Shown: in pieces, positions 37,514-46,880 of the stretch
Layout of the letters: the number at the start of each line of letters is the position of its first letter
Numbering within the stretch: position 1 is the stretch's first letter
Assembly: GCA_947499125.1 (NCBI GenBank)
Contig: CANMMP010000004.1
Location: forward strand, 1-64,000
Direction: 5' to 3'
Length of the DNA: 64,000 bases
Source of the DNA: an uncultured Pontibacter sp.
GTDB taxonomy: Bacteria > Bacteroidota > Bacteroidia > Cytophagales > Hymenobacteraceae
The notes under the pieces: generated by a model
Database searches by the model: none
Told to the model about the DNA's origin: nothing
Seen by the model: the letters and a program-made list of their open reading frames with translations, nothing else
Position numbers and translations under genes: made by a program

Positions 37514-39166
37514 ATGGAAATGTATAACAGGTGGTATCACCCGTACGATATTAATGATAAATACAAAAAACGTGTAGCCTACTTCAGTATGGAGTATGGC
37601 ATCGACCAGGCACTGAAAGTATACTCAGGTGGTCTGGGCTTTTTAGCTGGCTCGCACATGCGTAGTGCCCACGACCTGCGCCAGAATATGATCGGAATAG
37701 GCATGCTTTGGAAGTATGGCTACTACGACCAGGTTCGAAACGATGACCAGACCATGCGCCCGCAGTTTTCAAAAAAATACTATACTTTTTTGGAGGAGAC
37801 TGGCATTATTGTTTCAGTTACTGTAAATGGACATCCTGTAAAAGTAAAAGCACTGGTGCTTAAGCCTGAAGTTTTTGGCACTATCCCGATGTATTTCCTT
37901 ACCACGGATGTTCCGGAGAACGACTACCTGGCCCGAACTATAACCCACCGCCTTTACGACCCTGAAATGAGCACGCGAATTGCCCAGAGTATTGTGTTGG
38001 GTATAGGTGGTGCAAAAGTGGTAGAAGCCCTGGGTGGGGCCGATCTGTATCATTTAAACGAGGGCCATGCCTTGCCGCTTGCTTTCCGTTTACTGGAGCA
38101 GTACCGCGATGTACAGAAAGTACGTGAGCACATGGTATTTACAACCCACACCCCGGAAAAGGCTGGTAACGAAGAGCACGATATCAATTTCCTGGATAGG
38201 ATGAGCTTTTTCAATGGCACTCCGCTGGAAGAAGTGCGAAAGATCACCCAGACCACTGGTAACATGTTTAACCATACACTGGCAGCACTCCGTTTATCGA
38301 AGGCAGCCAATGGTGTATCGCAGTTGCATGGCGAAGTGGCTAACGATATGTGGTGTGAGAATGAGGGTATTTGCGAGATAAAAGCAATTACCAACGCCCA
38401 GCACGCACCTTACTGGACTGATGATGACCTATGGGATGCCTTGCAGAGCGGGAACGATAAGGCACTGGTGCAGCGTAAAAAAGAATTAAAGCATCTGCTG
38501 TTTAAAATTGTTGCCGACCAGACCGGTAAACTTTTCGACCCGGAAGTGCTTACTATAGTTTGGGCCCGCCGTTTTGCAGCCTATAAACGTGCCGACCTGC
38601 TGGCTCAGGACCTCGAACGATTCCTGAAGCTTGTAAATAACTCGGAAAAGCCTGTACAGGTAATCTGGGCAGGTAAACCATATCCGTTTGATGAAGGTGC
38701 TGTCAATACATTCAATAAACTGGTGTGGATGTCGCGCAAGCAGCCTAATGTAGCCGTGCTGACTGGCTACGAGATGGAATTATCAAGAAAACTGAAGCAT
38801 GGTTCTGATGTATGGCTTAACTCGCCGCGTCGTCCGCGTGAGGCCTCTGGTACCAGCGGTATGACGGCAGCTATGAATGGCTCTGTTAACTTCTCGGTGC
38901 AGGATGGCTGGCTACCCGAATTTGCACGACATGGAGAAAACAGTTTTATACTTCCAGTAGTGGATACTTCGCTGCCAACTTATAAGCAGGATGAGGAAGA
39001 CCACGAGAACCTGCTGACCATGTTAGAGCAGGACATTATTCCGACATACTATTTCGACCGCGAGCGTTGGTTACGCATCGTAAAACAAGGAATGTATGAT
39101 GTGTTGCCATACTTCACATCCGATAGAATGGCTCATGAATACTACGAAAAGCTCTATAGTTTTTAA
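37514..39166 (+). CDS. GT35 alpha-glucan phosphorylase-like protein lacking the PLP lysine
   Basis: The 550-residue protein is of the short alpha-glucan phosphorylase type. Conserved blocks are YFSMEYGID near residue 23, HLNEGHALPL near 180, FTTHTPEKAGNEEHD near 214, WARRFAAYKRADLL near 350 and EASGTSGM near 443. After EASGTSGM the family has a Lys that holds pyridoxal phosphate; here the codon is ACG (Thr451). GT35 catalysis needs PLP, so the usual phosphorolysis of glucan to glucose-1-phosphate may be lost or changed. The gene is isolated, with no other glycogen gene nearby. Confidence 0.75.
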   Translation: MEMYNRWYHPYDINDKYKKRVAYFSMEYGIDQALKVYSGGLGFLAGSHMRSAHDLRQNMIGIGMLWKYGYYDQVRNDDQTMRPQFSKKYYTFLEETGIIVSVTVNGHPVKVKALVLKPEVFGTIPMYFLTTDVPENDYLARTITHRLYDPEMSTRIAQSIVLGIGGAKVVEALGGADLYHLNEGHALPLAFRLLEQYRDVQKVREHMVFTTHTPEKAGNEEHDINFLDRMSFFNGTPLEEVRKITQTTGNMFNHTLAALRLSKAANGVSQLHGEVANDMWCENEGICEIKAITNAQHAPYWTDDDLWDALQSGNDKALVQRKKELKHLLFKIVADQTGKLFDPEVLTIVWARRFAAYKRADLLAQDLERFLKLVNNSEKPVQVIWAGKPYPFDEGAVNTFNKLVWMSRKQPNVAVLTGYEMELSRKLKHGSDVWLNSPRRPREASGTSGMTAAMNGSVNFSVQDGWLPEFARHGENSFILPVVDTSLPTYKQDEEDHENLLTMLEQDIIPTYYFDRERWLRIVKQGMYDVLPYFTSDRMAHEYYEKLYSF

Positions 39167-39179
39167 TATATAAGATCAT

Positions 39180-39214
39180 AAAAAAAGCCGTCCTGAACTT
39201 CAGGACGGCTTTTT
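39180..39214. terminator. Strong bidirectional terminator
   Basis: GCCGTCCTGA and TCAGGACGGC form a 10-bp stem with a 3-nt loop, flanked by seven A and five T. It serves both convergent genes. Confidence 0.9.
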
Positions 39215-39236
39215 AGTTTAAAAGATGTAAGCTGTA

Positions 39237-41669
39237 TTAATTTCCGGTGCGGTTAAGCTCTTCGAGGTTGGTATTTCGTTTTTTGGTCTCAAAAGCTTTC
39301 CCTTTTAAAAAGTTGTAGCTTAAGTGTAGCCTTACGCCCTGCTGGCCATGGTACTGGTTTATTTTATTGTAGTCACCGTTTATATTTGTGTCTATGTTCA
39401 GCAGCCTGGTCTTAAATATATCTGTAACATTTACAGCCATAGTTAATTTATCATCCAGGAAAGAACGCTTCAGGCCGGCATCTACCCACCACATATCGCT
39501 TATCTCAAACAAACCATAAACAGCCGGGCCCTGGTAAGTGCCACTCACTTCTAACCTGATGTTTTTCGGTAACATAACGGTATGGCTGCTTTGGGCATAT
39601 AAAAAGGTTGCTTCGGTAGTTTGCGTGTTGCTATGTATCGTAGTTTTATACTTCTGATGCATTAGGGTAATGTTATTATTTATTTCCCACTTGCCCGGCA
39701 TAACACTAACAGGAGCTACCAGTGTCGCATTCACATCAATAAAGTCGTCCATGTTCCGGCGCTCGAAAATGGTTTGGTTCTTATCCGCATAAAATACCGG
39801 TACCTCACCAATGTAGTTTGTTGTATGCGAATAGCCAACTATAAAGTTATAGCGTTGCTTAAACATCTGGGTAACTTCAAAATTTGAGGAATACTGCGGT
39901 TTAAGGTGTGGGTTGCCGGTCGCCATAGTATAAGGGTCGATAAAGAAAATGAACGGGTTCAGATGCTCATAATATGGTCTGTTGATGCGGCGGCTATACT
40001 TATACCCGATCTGGTAATTTTCTGAAACCTGTTGCTGTAAGAATATGCTCGGGAACAGGTTCAGGTAGTCGCGGTTTTTTATATGATTGAGTGTTTTTGA
40101 ATTGCCTTTTGACAGCGTATACTCAGCACGTAAACCAGCCTGTAAACTCCACTTCTCATTTAACTTGGTGTTATAGTTTACATAAGCGGCTGCAATGTTT
40201 TCAGTGAATATAAAATGACTGCTGCGGTCTTTGTTATACTCGCGCACTCCATCCAGCTCATCATAAAAACGCAATTCGTTATCCGATACAACGTGGCTAT
40301 ACTTTGCGCCTGTCTCCAGTTTCCCTTTTTGGCCGGCCTTCGTGCTAAAATCAGCTTTGGCAGAGTATATGTCGTAGTTTGTAGGGTTATCGGTGATGTA
40401 TTGTTTAGTTATGGCCGGTTTGCCTGATGTTCTATGTTTAAAGCTGTGCAGCAGGCCGGTTTCGTTCTTATTCTCCAGTTTAGCATAATCGAGGTCGGCA
40501 GTCAGGGTGCTTTTTTCGGTTATCTTACCAGTGTAATGCAGGTTTAATGTGCCGTTTTGAGATCTGTTACTGTTGGTTGTGCCCGAAAAAATAGTGCTGT
40601 CATTTCCGGAGGCCGGGTCCCGGAGTAGCGTGTTGGTATTAAATGTACCTGTGTTTTCGGCATAGCGCAGGTTTACAACAGCGCCTATACTATGCCTGTC
40701 GGTAATGTCGTAATCGGTAGCAAGGCGCATGGTAGGCGAAATATTCTTTCTTTTTTCGTAGCCATTTTGCTGCAAATATCTTTTGCCTTCGTCCGTTGTC
40801 AGGATGCGCTCCATCTCCATATCCCGGAAGCGCGGACGGTCAGAGAAATCAGCATTTAAACTGGTATTCCATTTGCCTTTTTTAAGGTTAATGTTGGCGC
40901 CCGTACTATAGCCATGCAACCTGTTGTACTGATAACCGGCATACACGCTGCCATTCATACCTGCCTGCAGGCTCTTTTTAAGGTTGATGTTGATGATACC
41001 TGAGGCACCTTCGGCATCATACCTGGCTGATGGGGTAGTAATGATCTCCAGGTCTTTCAGGTTTTCGGCTGACACCCCTTGCAACAGGTTTTGCAGGTCT
41101 TTTCCGCTTAAGTAAGATGGTTTGCCATTCAGCATGATCTGAACACCTGCTTTGCCATTTAAAGTGATGTTGCCATCCTGGTCAACCCAAACCCCCGGCG
41201 ACTTTTCCAGTACTTCGTAGGCGGTGCTACCCGAGGCCAAAGCAGTACCTTCCACGCTAACCACCATTTTATCGGCTTCGTTAATTATAGTTGGTCGCAG
41301 GGCCTGCACAGTAACTTCTTTCAGCACTTTTGCATCCGACGCAAGTTCTAATTTCCCGAAATCCCTGGAAGTGTTGGGGCTTGTGATCTCAAATGGAGGG
41401 CTTTGAAAAGTAACATAGCCTAAACTGTTTACCTTAAGCAGGTAAGTGCCTTTTGCAGGCGTTTTGATTTTAAAGTGGCCATCCATATCGGCTATAGCCC
41501 CTGTTACAACCGAAGAAGTAGCTGCATCAACCACAGCTACGTTAGCGAACCCGACCGCCGTTTTATCCTGATCGGTGATAGTGCCAGTCAGCATGCCTTC
41601 GCTTTGGGCAAATGTTGTTGATATACTGCCCAGCAGCGCTATCAACAATAAGTAGTACATCTTTTTCAT
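39237..41669 (-). CDS. Outer-membrane beta-barrel receptor with carboxypeptidase-like domain
   Basis: About 810 residues from MKKMYYLLL. The start is chosen because a longer frame (from 41735) would begin upstream of the likely promoter (41705-41735), whereas this one opens with a signal peptide ending at TFAQS. A carboxypeptidase-like domain (about 25-105) comes first, then a TonB-type plug (about 115-220), then an outer-membrane barrel with many aromatic strands ending HLSYNF. It belongs to the outer-membrane-beta-barrel family of TonB-dependent-type proteins. The ligand is unknown and no SusD partner is present. Confidence 0.85.
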   Translation of the reverse strand: MKKMYYLLLIALLGSISTTFAQSEGMLTGTITDQDKTAVGFANVAVVDAATSSVVTGAIADMDGHFKIKTPAKGTYLLKVNSLGYVTFQSPPFEITSPNTSRDFGKLELASDAKVLKEVTVQALRPTIINEADKMVVSVEGTALASGSTAYEVLEKSPGVWVDQDGNITLNGKAGVQIMLNGKPSYLSGKDLQNLLQGVSAENLKDLEIITTPSARYDAEGASGIININLKKSLQAGMNGSVYAGYQYNRLHGYSTGANINLKKGKWNTSLNADFSDRPRFRDMEMERILTTDEGKRYLQQNGYEKRKNISPTMRLATDYDITDRHSIGAVVNLRYAENTGTFNTNTLLRDPASGNDSTIFSGTTNSNRSQNGTLNLHYTGKITEKSTLTADLDYAKLENKNETGLLHSFKHRTSGKPAITKQYITDNPTNYDIYSAKADFSTKAGQKGKLETGAKYSHVVSDNELRFYDELDGVREYNKDRSSHFIFTENIAAAYVNYNTKLNEKWSLQAGLRAEYTLSKGNSKTLNHIKNRDYLNLFPSIFLQQQVSENYQIGYKYSRRINRPYYEHLNPFIFFIDPYTMATGNPHLKPQYSSNFEVTQMFKQRYNFIVGYSHTTNYIGEVPVFYADKNQTIFERRNMDDFIDVNATLVAPVSVMPGKWEINNNITLMHQKYKTTIHSNTQTTEATFLYAQSSHTVMLPKNIRLEVSGTYQGPAVYGLFEISDMWWVDAGLKRSFLDDKLTMAVNVTDIFKTRLLNIDTNINGDYNKINQYHGQQGVRLHLSYNFLKGKAFETKKRNTNLEELNRTGN

Positions 41670-41704
41670 AGAGTTATTTTGAGTGTAGTGGTAAATTAAT
41701 GCCA

Positions 41705-41735
41705 CAAATATAGTATAAGGTACTTTGTATAACAA
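41705..41735 (-). promoter_or_regulatory. Promoter of the outer-membrane receptor gene
   Basis: On the minus strand TTG (41735-41733) is followed after 20 nt by TATATTTG (41712-41705), an exact TAnnTTTG. The leader would be about 30 nt, which supports the MKKMYY start. Confidence 0.6.
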
Positions 41736-41897
41736 GGTACTGTTATAATATTAGATTAATCACCCAAATTTGCCTGTTAACTAAGTATAATCAAGGACGA
41801 ACAGACCTATATAGCAGTAGGGAAGTATAAATAGAGTAATCTGTTACTTTAAAGGTGAGTAACTGAAACGGAGGGTAGAGGAAAGCAGGAATAACTA

Positions 41898-41932
41898 TAA
41901 AAAGTAAAAGCCACCTATAGTAGGTGGCTTCT
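41898..41932 (-). terminator. Terminator of the DUF3575-like gene
   Basis: AAGCCACCTA and TAGGTGGCTT pair around a TAG loop; on the minus strand the stem is followed by a T-rich run. Confidence 0.8.
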
Positions 41933-42010
41933 AACTCAGGGGTTTAAAGCATAAAAATTAGCGCATTAGCTATAGTTCTCAGCTATGCCGGTTTGGGGTT
42001 CCGGGCATCA

Positions 42011-42883
42011 CTAAAAAGCTATACCAATATTAAAGCCCAGTCCCCGGATGCCGGCAAACGGACCTGAAGCGTCACCGAAGGCGCCATTGTCGTTTACTGT
42101 TACATCCATATACTTTTTACCATTAATGGTGGCCATATCTTCAATTTCGTTCTTAAGTTCGTCCTTATCTTCCTGCGACATTGCGCTAAGGTCGGTCCTG
42201 GCGCTCAGGTCGCCGGTAAGTTTTCCGTAGTGTCCGCCAACTATATACCAGTCAAACGTTACGCGTTTCGCTATCAGCCATTGCGCACCAAACATTATAC
42301 CACCACCAAAACCTTTCATCTTGGCTTGTATAGGCATATCATAATCACGGTCCAGTTGGTCGGTATACACATATTGGTAACCCATATCTATAGTGGTGTA
42401 GCGGCCATACAGCGCTACATAAATACCTCGAGCACCTGCTTTTTTGCCACCATAAAACCTGATCTCGCCGGTTATGGCCTGGCTGCCCAGTGTGCCTTCC
42501 TCCAGCTCGTCTACTATATCTTCCGATTCTTCACCAAACTCAGAGCCAGCCAGCTCAACAGCTTTATTTACAAAAGGGATATCGTTTACATTACTTTTCG
42601 GCAGGAAGCTATACCCACCTACAACTGTTATTTTTCGGCCAATGGCACGCTCAGCGCTAAAGCTATAGTTGTTAAAAGCCAGCGAGCTTAAATTCATTTT
42701 AACACCATTCTTTCTGAAGAGCTCCGCAGGCTGAGAAGCAGATGTTATGGTGTCAGTAGCAACAGGTAAGGCGGTTTGTATGGTATTGGCTGTCGAATCT
42801 ACGGACAGGGTGGGAGAGTAGGTTTGTGCTACACATACTCCCAGAGAGAGGCTGCAGCAAAGGGTTGTGAACAGGTGCTTCAT
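42011..42883 (-). CDS. DUF3575-like outer-membrane protein
   Basis: The 290-residue protein has a signal peptide (to about residue 19, CVAQ) and then alternating hydrophobic strands typical of an outer-membrane beta-barrel (FSAERAIGRKITVVGGYSF, GIYVALYGRY, FDWYIVGGHYG), ending in a terminal aromatic strand (NIGIAF). It resembles DUF3575 proteins. A single acidic loop (about 115-130) is exposed. Function unknown; it has its own terminator. Confidence 0.7.
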   Translation of the reverse strand: MKHLFTTLCCSLSLGVCVAQTYSPTLSVDSTANTIQTALPVATDTITSASQPAELFRKNGVKMNLSSLAFNNYSFSAERAIGRKITVVGGYSFLPKSNVNDIPFVNKAVELAGSEFGEESEDIVDELEEGTLGSQAITGEIRFYGGKKAGARGIYVALYGRYTTIDMGYQYVYTDQLDRDYDMPIQAKMKGFGGGIMFGAQWLIAKRVTFDWYIVGGHYGKLTGDLSARTDLSAMSQEDKDELKNEIEDMATINGKKYMDVTVNDNGAFGDASGPFAGIRGLGFNIGIAF

Positions 42884-43233
42884 TTGCGGTAGAGGTTTTT
42901 GCTATATGGTATAATAAAGGTGAAAATTTGCTGAGTATAAATTGGTATACTAATATATATAAAATAAGTTATATATATAACTTGTTGTTACTGTTTGCTG
43001 CGCACAAAACCTTCTGCCCAACTATCTGAAGCTATAAGTCTGTAAATGATTAAATTAGATTGCCTGGTTTACTGCGTGAAGGTTTACAGTTAGTTCTCAA
43101 AGGTCAGTAGTTTAAGCCGGATTTAGAATACTTACTTGTAGGTATTTATTCTCTGATCTGAAATAAAAATAATCAGATAATTTATTGAAATAAATAGAGT
43201 ATTTGCTATATTTAAAACTCTGTTTAATGATCT
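42884..43233. other. AT-rich divergent intergenic region
   Basis: About 350 bases between divergent genes, including TATATATA-type runs near 42950-42980. It should hold the promoters of both genes; no clear element or hidden gene was seen. Confidence 0.5.
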
Positions 43234-43944
43234 ATGAAACAAACCACTACAACTGAAACAAACACTCCTGGTCTTTCTCTGGAGGAAAGAAAAGAACAGC
43301 TGATCAGTCAGATTGCTTTTGTAGCTGACCATCTCCCTGCTGTTGTTATCATTCATAATTACCAGCAAAATATGAGGGTGGAGTATATGTCGACGCGCGG
43401 GTATGAGTACCTGAAGACAACCCTTGAAGAAATACGCGCCCTGGGAGAAGATTACCATAAGCGATTCTTTAACCCCGACGATGCACCAGAGTACATTGAA
43501 AAGCTTACACACCTGCTTAATGGTGAGAATGATGAGGAGATAAAGTCGCTTTTCCAGCAGGTACGCAGCTCTGAGAAAGAACCCTGGTCGTGGTATTTTA
43601 CTACCCTGAAGATATTGATGCGTGACGACGAAGGGAATGTTCTGTTGACTATAGGACTTGCCCACCCGGTTGACACCTTACATCACGTAACTGCAAAAGT
43701 ATCGCGGTTACTGGACGAAAATAATTTTCTACGTTTAAACGTGCACAGGTATAGCCGGCTTTCGGCAAGGGAGCGACAGGTATTGCAGCATATTGCGCTG
43801 GGCAAAACTGCTTCCGAAAGTGCCAGCGAATTGTTTATATCAGTTACAACTGTAGAGACACACCGCCGCAACATCAAGAAAAAGCTGGAGGCAAGTTCCT
43901 TCTTCGATCTCTCGCAGTATGCCCGTGCTTTTGACCTTATCTGA
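43234..43944 (+). CDS. LuxR-type transcriptional regulator with PAS-like N-terminus
   Basis: The 236-residue protein has an N-terminal sensor region (about 20-150) that looks PAS-like, with no phosphoacceptor receiver motif. The C-terminal LuxR helix-turn-helix (about 172-232) has LSARERQVLQHIALGKT and VTTVETHRRNIKKKL. It is a single-component regulator; the signal and targets are unknown. A small LuxR-like protein is encoded convergently 20 bp downstream. Confidence 0.82.
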   Translation: MKQTTTTETNTPGLSLEERKEQLISQIAFVADHLPAVVIIHNYQQNMRVEYMSTRGYEYLKTTLEEIRALGEDYHKRFFNPDDAPEYIEKLTHLLNGENDEEIKSLFQQVRSSEKEPWSWYFTTLKILMRDDEGNVLLTIGLAHPVDTLHHVTAKVSRLLDENNFLRLNVHRYSRLSARERQVLQHIALGKTASESASELFISVTTVETHRRNIKKKLEASSFFDLSQYARAFDLI

Positions 43945-43964
43945 TAACTATAAAGCAGGCTCCG

Positions 43965-44174
43965 TCAGGATATAATGGCTTCTTCGTAAGCCCAATGTAT
44001 CAGTTCAAAAGAACTTGCAAAACCCTGTTTCCGGAGTATGTCGCTTAAAAGCTGGTTTACTTCTTCTTCAGAGGTTTTCATCTGTTTGCTGATGGTCTTC
44101 TGGGAGTATCCCTCAGCCAGCAGCCTGATAACATTAAGCTCGTAATCGCTTAGTATCTGTACATTTCTGTTCAT
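43965..44174 (-). CDS. Stand-alone LuxR-like helix-turn-helix protein
   Basis: A 69-residue protein that is almost only a GerE/LuxR-type domain: LSDYELNVIRLLAEGYSQKT, then MKTSEEEVNQLLSDIL. The second helix departs from the usual TVxxH pattern. It has no sensor domain. It could compete with or partner the LuxR regulator next door, or be a decayed regulator. Confidence 0.6.
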   Translation of the reverse strand: MNRNVQILSDYELNVIRLLAEGYSQKTISKQMKTSEEEVNQLLSDILRKQGFASSFELIHWAYEEAIIS

Positions 44175-44278
44175 ATAAGCGGCAGTTTAATTAACTATAA
44201 TTCAATACCTTAATTAAGATATTTGAATTTATGCCTTTATTATATAAAGCGCAATACTCACTTTTGATGATTTTATAG

Positions 44279-44731
44279 TTAATCGACTTCTGAATTGGGT
44301 AACTGCAGCGTTTCTGAGGGTAGCTTATAGTATTGCAGGTTAGGTATAAGCCAGGCAAGGGCTTCTTCTTCGGTTTCGAAAACCTCCATCGACTTTGTTT
44401 TTCCAAAAATACGATAAGCTTTTTCGCGCATGGCCTGTAAATCCGGGAAATGTGCCGAACTGCGTGGTGTAACAATAGCCAGGTATTTCACATCGCTTTG
44501 CATCAGCATCAATCCAAACTCTTCTGATACCCATTTTACCTCTGGTAGCGAGCGGGGAGATAACTTTTCGCTGTTCTGTAACCAAAGTCTGATGTTATGC
44601 TGCTGAATTAGTTTATAGGTTTGATGCAAGCCAGCTTTATACTCTTCGAAGGTAATATCGCGCAACCACCTGCCATACAATAATTGTTTTGTCTGGTCCA
44701 GTTTAAACTCTATAAATGCAGGCGTATCCAT
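44279..44731 (-). CDS. STAS/SpoIIAA-like hypothetical protein
   Basis: The 150-residue cytoplasmic protein has an alternating strand-helix pattern: IEFKLDQTKQLLYGRWL, then IRLWLQNSEKL, VKYLAIVTPRSSAHF and EVFETEEEALAWL. This fits the SpoIIAA/STAS-like group common in Bacteroidota, in which the C-terminal helix reads EEEALxWL. Function unknown. It lies about 100 bp upstream of the small LuxR-like gene on the same strand. Confidence 0.6.
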   Translation of the reverse strand: MDTPAFIEFKLDQTKQLLYGRWLRDITFEEYKAGLHQTYKLIQQHNIRLWLQNSEKLSPRSLPEVKWVSEEFGLMLMQSDVKYLAIVTPRSSAHFPDLQAMREKAYRIFGKTKSMEVFETEEEALAWLIPNLQYYKLPSETLQLPNSEVD

Positions 44732-45190
44732 TATTAGCTGACTAAATAATAAAAGAGGTACAGGTAAATTGGGTTATAATGCCCGAGCTATTGCTTTACA
44801 ATAGATTTTAAAAGCAAATATAAACGAATAACTATATTAAACAAGCTATCGCGCTTATAATCAGAAAGTAAAGTCTGTTTGTGTTTAAATTTTACAATAG
44901 GCCTGCATAAAGCCAACTATAATTTCTATGCTTCAAAAAATCAGTAGGTCCTGTACTATAGTTTGATCTCCTCCTAAAATGCTAAGAGTAGTTTTCAATT
45001 GTACGCAACAGATGAGCTTTATGGCCATTTTACTCATGTGCTGGCATGCTTCAAAAGTATAGGCTGTAAGTATAATTATTAAGGACTAGCAGTATTTTTA
45101 AAGTGTAACGTATTATAAACAAGGTAATTGGCCTATCGTATATTTATAGTGTATACAATCATGTTTCAATAACTTTAGAAAGGAGGCAAA
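44732..45190. other. AT-rich intergenic region upstream of hsp20
   Basis: About 460 bases without a credible gene. It must hold the promoters of the divergent hypothetical gene and hsp20. An unusually good ribosome-binding site AGGAGG lies at 45180-45185, just before the hsp20 ATG. Confidence 0.5.
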
Positions 45191-45655
45191 ATGAGATCGT
45201 TAAGCAGAAGAGAAGAACAGAAGCCTCAAAGACGCAATATGTTTTCAGGCTTTTTCAACGACATCGACCGTATGTTTGATGATGACATGCTCCTGATGCC
45301 AATGCATGTGGGCAGGGCAGGAAACAGTAATTTGCCGGCTGCCAACATCAGGGAAAATGAAAAAGAATATAGTATAGAAGTGGCAGTGCCCGGTATGCAA
45401 CGCGATGACTTTAACATAGAGATCCAGGAGGACATGATCTCGGTTAGTTGCGAAAAGGAAGAAGATGTAAAGGAAAATAAAGAGAACTTCCATCGCCGCG
45501 AGTATAACTATAGTTCGTTTAGCCGCACTTTCCGGTTGCCCGAAACTATAAACCACGATAAAGTTAAAGCCCAGTACGAAAATGGCGTGCTACAGATAAA
45601 AGTGCCTAAAAACAAACAAACCCCACAGCAGAAGAAGCGCATAAACGTGGAGTAA
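45191..45655 (+). CDS. Hsp20/alpha-crystallin small heat-shock protein
   Basis: The 154-residue protein has a disordered N-terminus, then an alpha-crystallin domain (about 48-140) with AVPGMQRDDFNIEIQ, the FSRTFRLPE block and the ENGVLQIKVPK signature. Such ATP-independent chaperones hold unfolded proteins in large oligomers. The C-terminal I-x-I-type anchor is not obvious (KKRINVE). It has a strong AGGAGG ribosome-binding site, unusual for this window, and its own terminator. Stress control is expected. Confidence 0.92.
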   Translation: MRSLSRREEQKPQRRNMFSGFFNDIDRMFDDDMLLMPMHVGRAGNSNLPAANIRENEKEYSIEVAVPGMQRDDFNIEIQEDMISVSCEKEEDVKENKENFHRREYNYSSFSRTFRLPETINHDKVKAQYENGVLQIKVPKNKQTPQQKKRINVE

Positions 45656-45669
45656 AAATAAACTCCAAA

Positions 45670-45707
45670 CAAAAAGCCCCGGCAGGTTAAGGCCGGGGCT
45701 TCTTATT
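45670..45707. terminator. Terminator of hsp20
   Basis: AGCCCCGGC and GCCGGGGCT pair around an 8-nt loop, with AAAAA before and a T-rich tail after. It can serve the converging 45725 gene too. Confidence 0.85.
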
Positions 45708-45724
45708 ATATTGCTACAAGGCTT

Positions 45725-46006
45725 TTATCTGCCTCTGTCTTGCTTGTCGTGTCCTTCTACCTTCACGATCTTATTATAAAGACCTAATAAAAGGAAAGGA
45801 GCTGGCCACTGGCCTACAAATAAGGCTTCATCATCTTTCTTCATGATCTTCAGAGTAGCAGAAACTGCCATTGAGCCTAAAGCTGCCCATAAAAATAAGT
45901 CGGAAGGTAACTTGGCAGTATACTCTTCTATTGTTCTGGCAATTGGCCCCTCTCTGTGTTGTGGATTTGCTCTGTCAGCTTTGTTCTTTAAATCTTGTGC
46001 TTCCAT
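45725..46006 (-). CDS. Small hypothetical membrane protein
   Basis: The 93-residue protein has a charged start and two hydrophobic segments (about 38-53 and 64-80). The N-terminal LKNKADRANPQHREGPIART resembles small Bacteroidota membrane proteins of unknown role. It converges on hsp20 and is divergent from the cytochrome c-nosZ genes, whose promoter region it borders. No function assigned. Confidence 0.55.
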   Translation of the reverse strand: MEAQDLKNKADRANPQHREGPIARTIEEYTAKLPSDLFLWAALGSMAVSATLKIMKKDDEALFVGQWPAPFLLLGLYNKIVKVEGHDKQDRGR

Positions 46007-46201
46007 AGTCTTTCTTCTGGTTTATGATTAAATGTACATTGGTTTAAAAAACGGAGAAATCCCTATAATGTTTTCAAAGCTGGTTTTAACAGTGTTACAA
46101 GGCCTGGAATTGGGGAATTGTTAACCAATTTAACGTACTGGGCGTAACAATGGGCTAATCAGGCTAATAAGGAAAGTAATGTCACTTACATTTAAAAAAG
46201 A

Positions 46202-46213
46202 TGATATATGTCA
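46202..46213. promoter_or_regulatory. CRP/FNR-type site upstream of the nos genes
   Basis: TGATATATGTCA fits TGAY-N4-RTCA and is identical to the hemN site. It lies about 65 bp upstream of the start implied by the TACTTTTG element, a permitted activator position. A partial site (ATGTCACTTACAT) is at 46179-46191. Confidence 0.65.
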
Positions 46214-46258
46214 TCAATAAAAGAGATAAAGGTCTTTTAATGGCGTCGGGCGCTGTTA

Positions 46259-46266
46259 TACTTTTG
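46259..46266 (+). promoter_or_regulatory. -7 promoter element of the nos genes
   Basis: TACTTTTG matches TAnnTTTG exactly and lies 57 bp before the cytochrome c start. No -33 element is seen, as expected for an activator-dependent promoter. Confidence 0.5.
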
Positions 46267-46323
46267 TTACGTAAATAATCGCACTTATTATTTCCAAACA
46301 CTTACAATTAAGCTTTAAAAATC

Positions 46324-46848
46324 ATGAAAAATCAGAACAAAACACTTTCAAATCTTTTAAAACCAGTGCAATTCGGATTAGCACTGCTGGTAAGCGGTAC
46401 TATGCTGTTTAGCTGCTCATCCGGAGATAACGAAAACCAGTCAGCTGATGCCCAGGAAGAGACCGGCCTTGCAGATCAGGGAGCAGCTGAGGAAACTGCA
46501 GTTGACGATGGTAAAGGAATAGGACCTGTAACTACCGTTGAAATAGGGGACGGTATAGACGAGACTTTAGCCGCTGAAGGTAAAACAATTTTTGAAGGCA
46601 AATGCTCTGCCTGCCACCAGTTATCTGATGAGAAGATAGTAGGCCCAGGCCTTGCTGGAGTTACCGAAAAACGCAAGCCGGAATGGGTAATGAACATGAT
46701 CATTAACCCGGAAGAAATGACGAAAAAAGATCCGGAAGCAAAAAAACTGTTGGCTGAGCACTTAACACAGATGACCAACCAGAACGTGACCGAGCAGGAT
46801 GCCAGAGCTATACTGGAGTTCCTGAGAAAGAACGATCAGTCTATTTAA
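46324..46848 (+). CDS. Lipoprotein cytochrome c of the nos cluster
   Basis: The 174-residue protein has a signal peptide ending in a lipobox (MLFSC), an acidic, Glu/Asp-rich linker (about 33-75) and a single-heme domain with CSACH near residue 95 and a candidate Met ligand near 155. It probably feeds electrons to NosZ. It begins the nos cluster and is 32 bp upstream of nosZ. The paired arrangement of a cytochrome c directly before nosZ is common in Bacteroidota. Confidence 0.85.
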   Translation: MKNQNKTLSNLLKPVQFGLALLVSGTMLFSCSSGDNENQSADAQEETGLADQGAAEETAVDDGKGIGPVTTVEIGDGIDETLAAEGKTIFEGKCSACHQLSDEKIVGPGLAGVTEKRKPEWVMNMIINPEEMTKKDPEAKKLLAEHLTQMTNQNVTEQDARAILEFLRKNDQSI

Positions 46849-46880
46849 TTAGTAGCAAATTCTACACAAACCATACTTTC

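Noticed and set aside
43132..43665. 177-codon minus-strand frame opposite the LuxR regulator
   Set aside because: It is antisense to a gene with a clear LuxR domain and has no recognisable family features.
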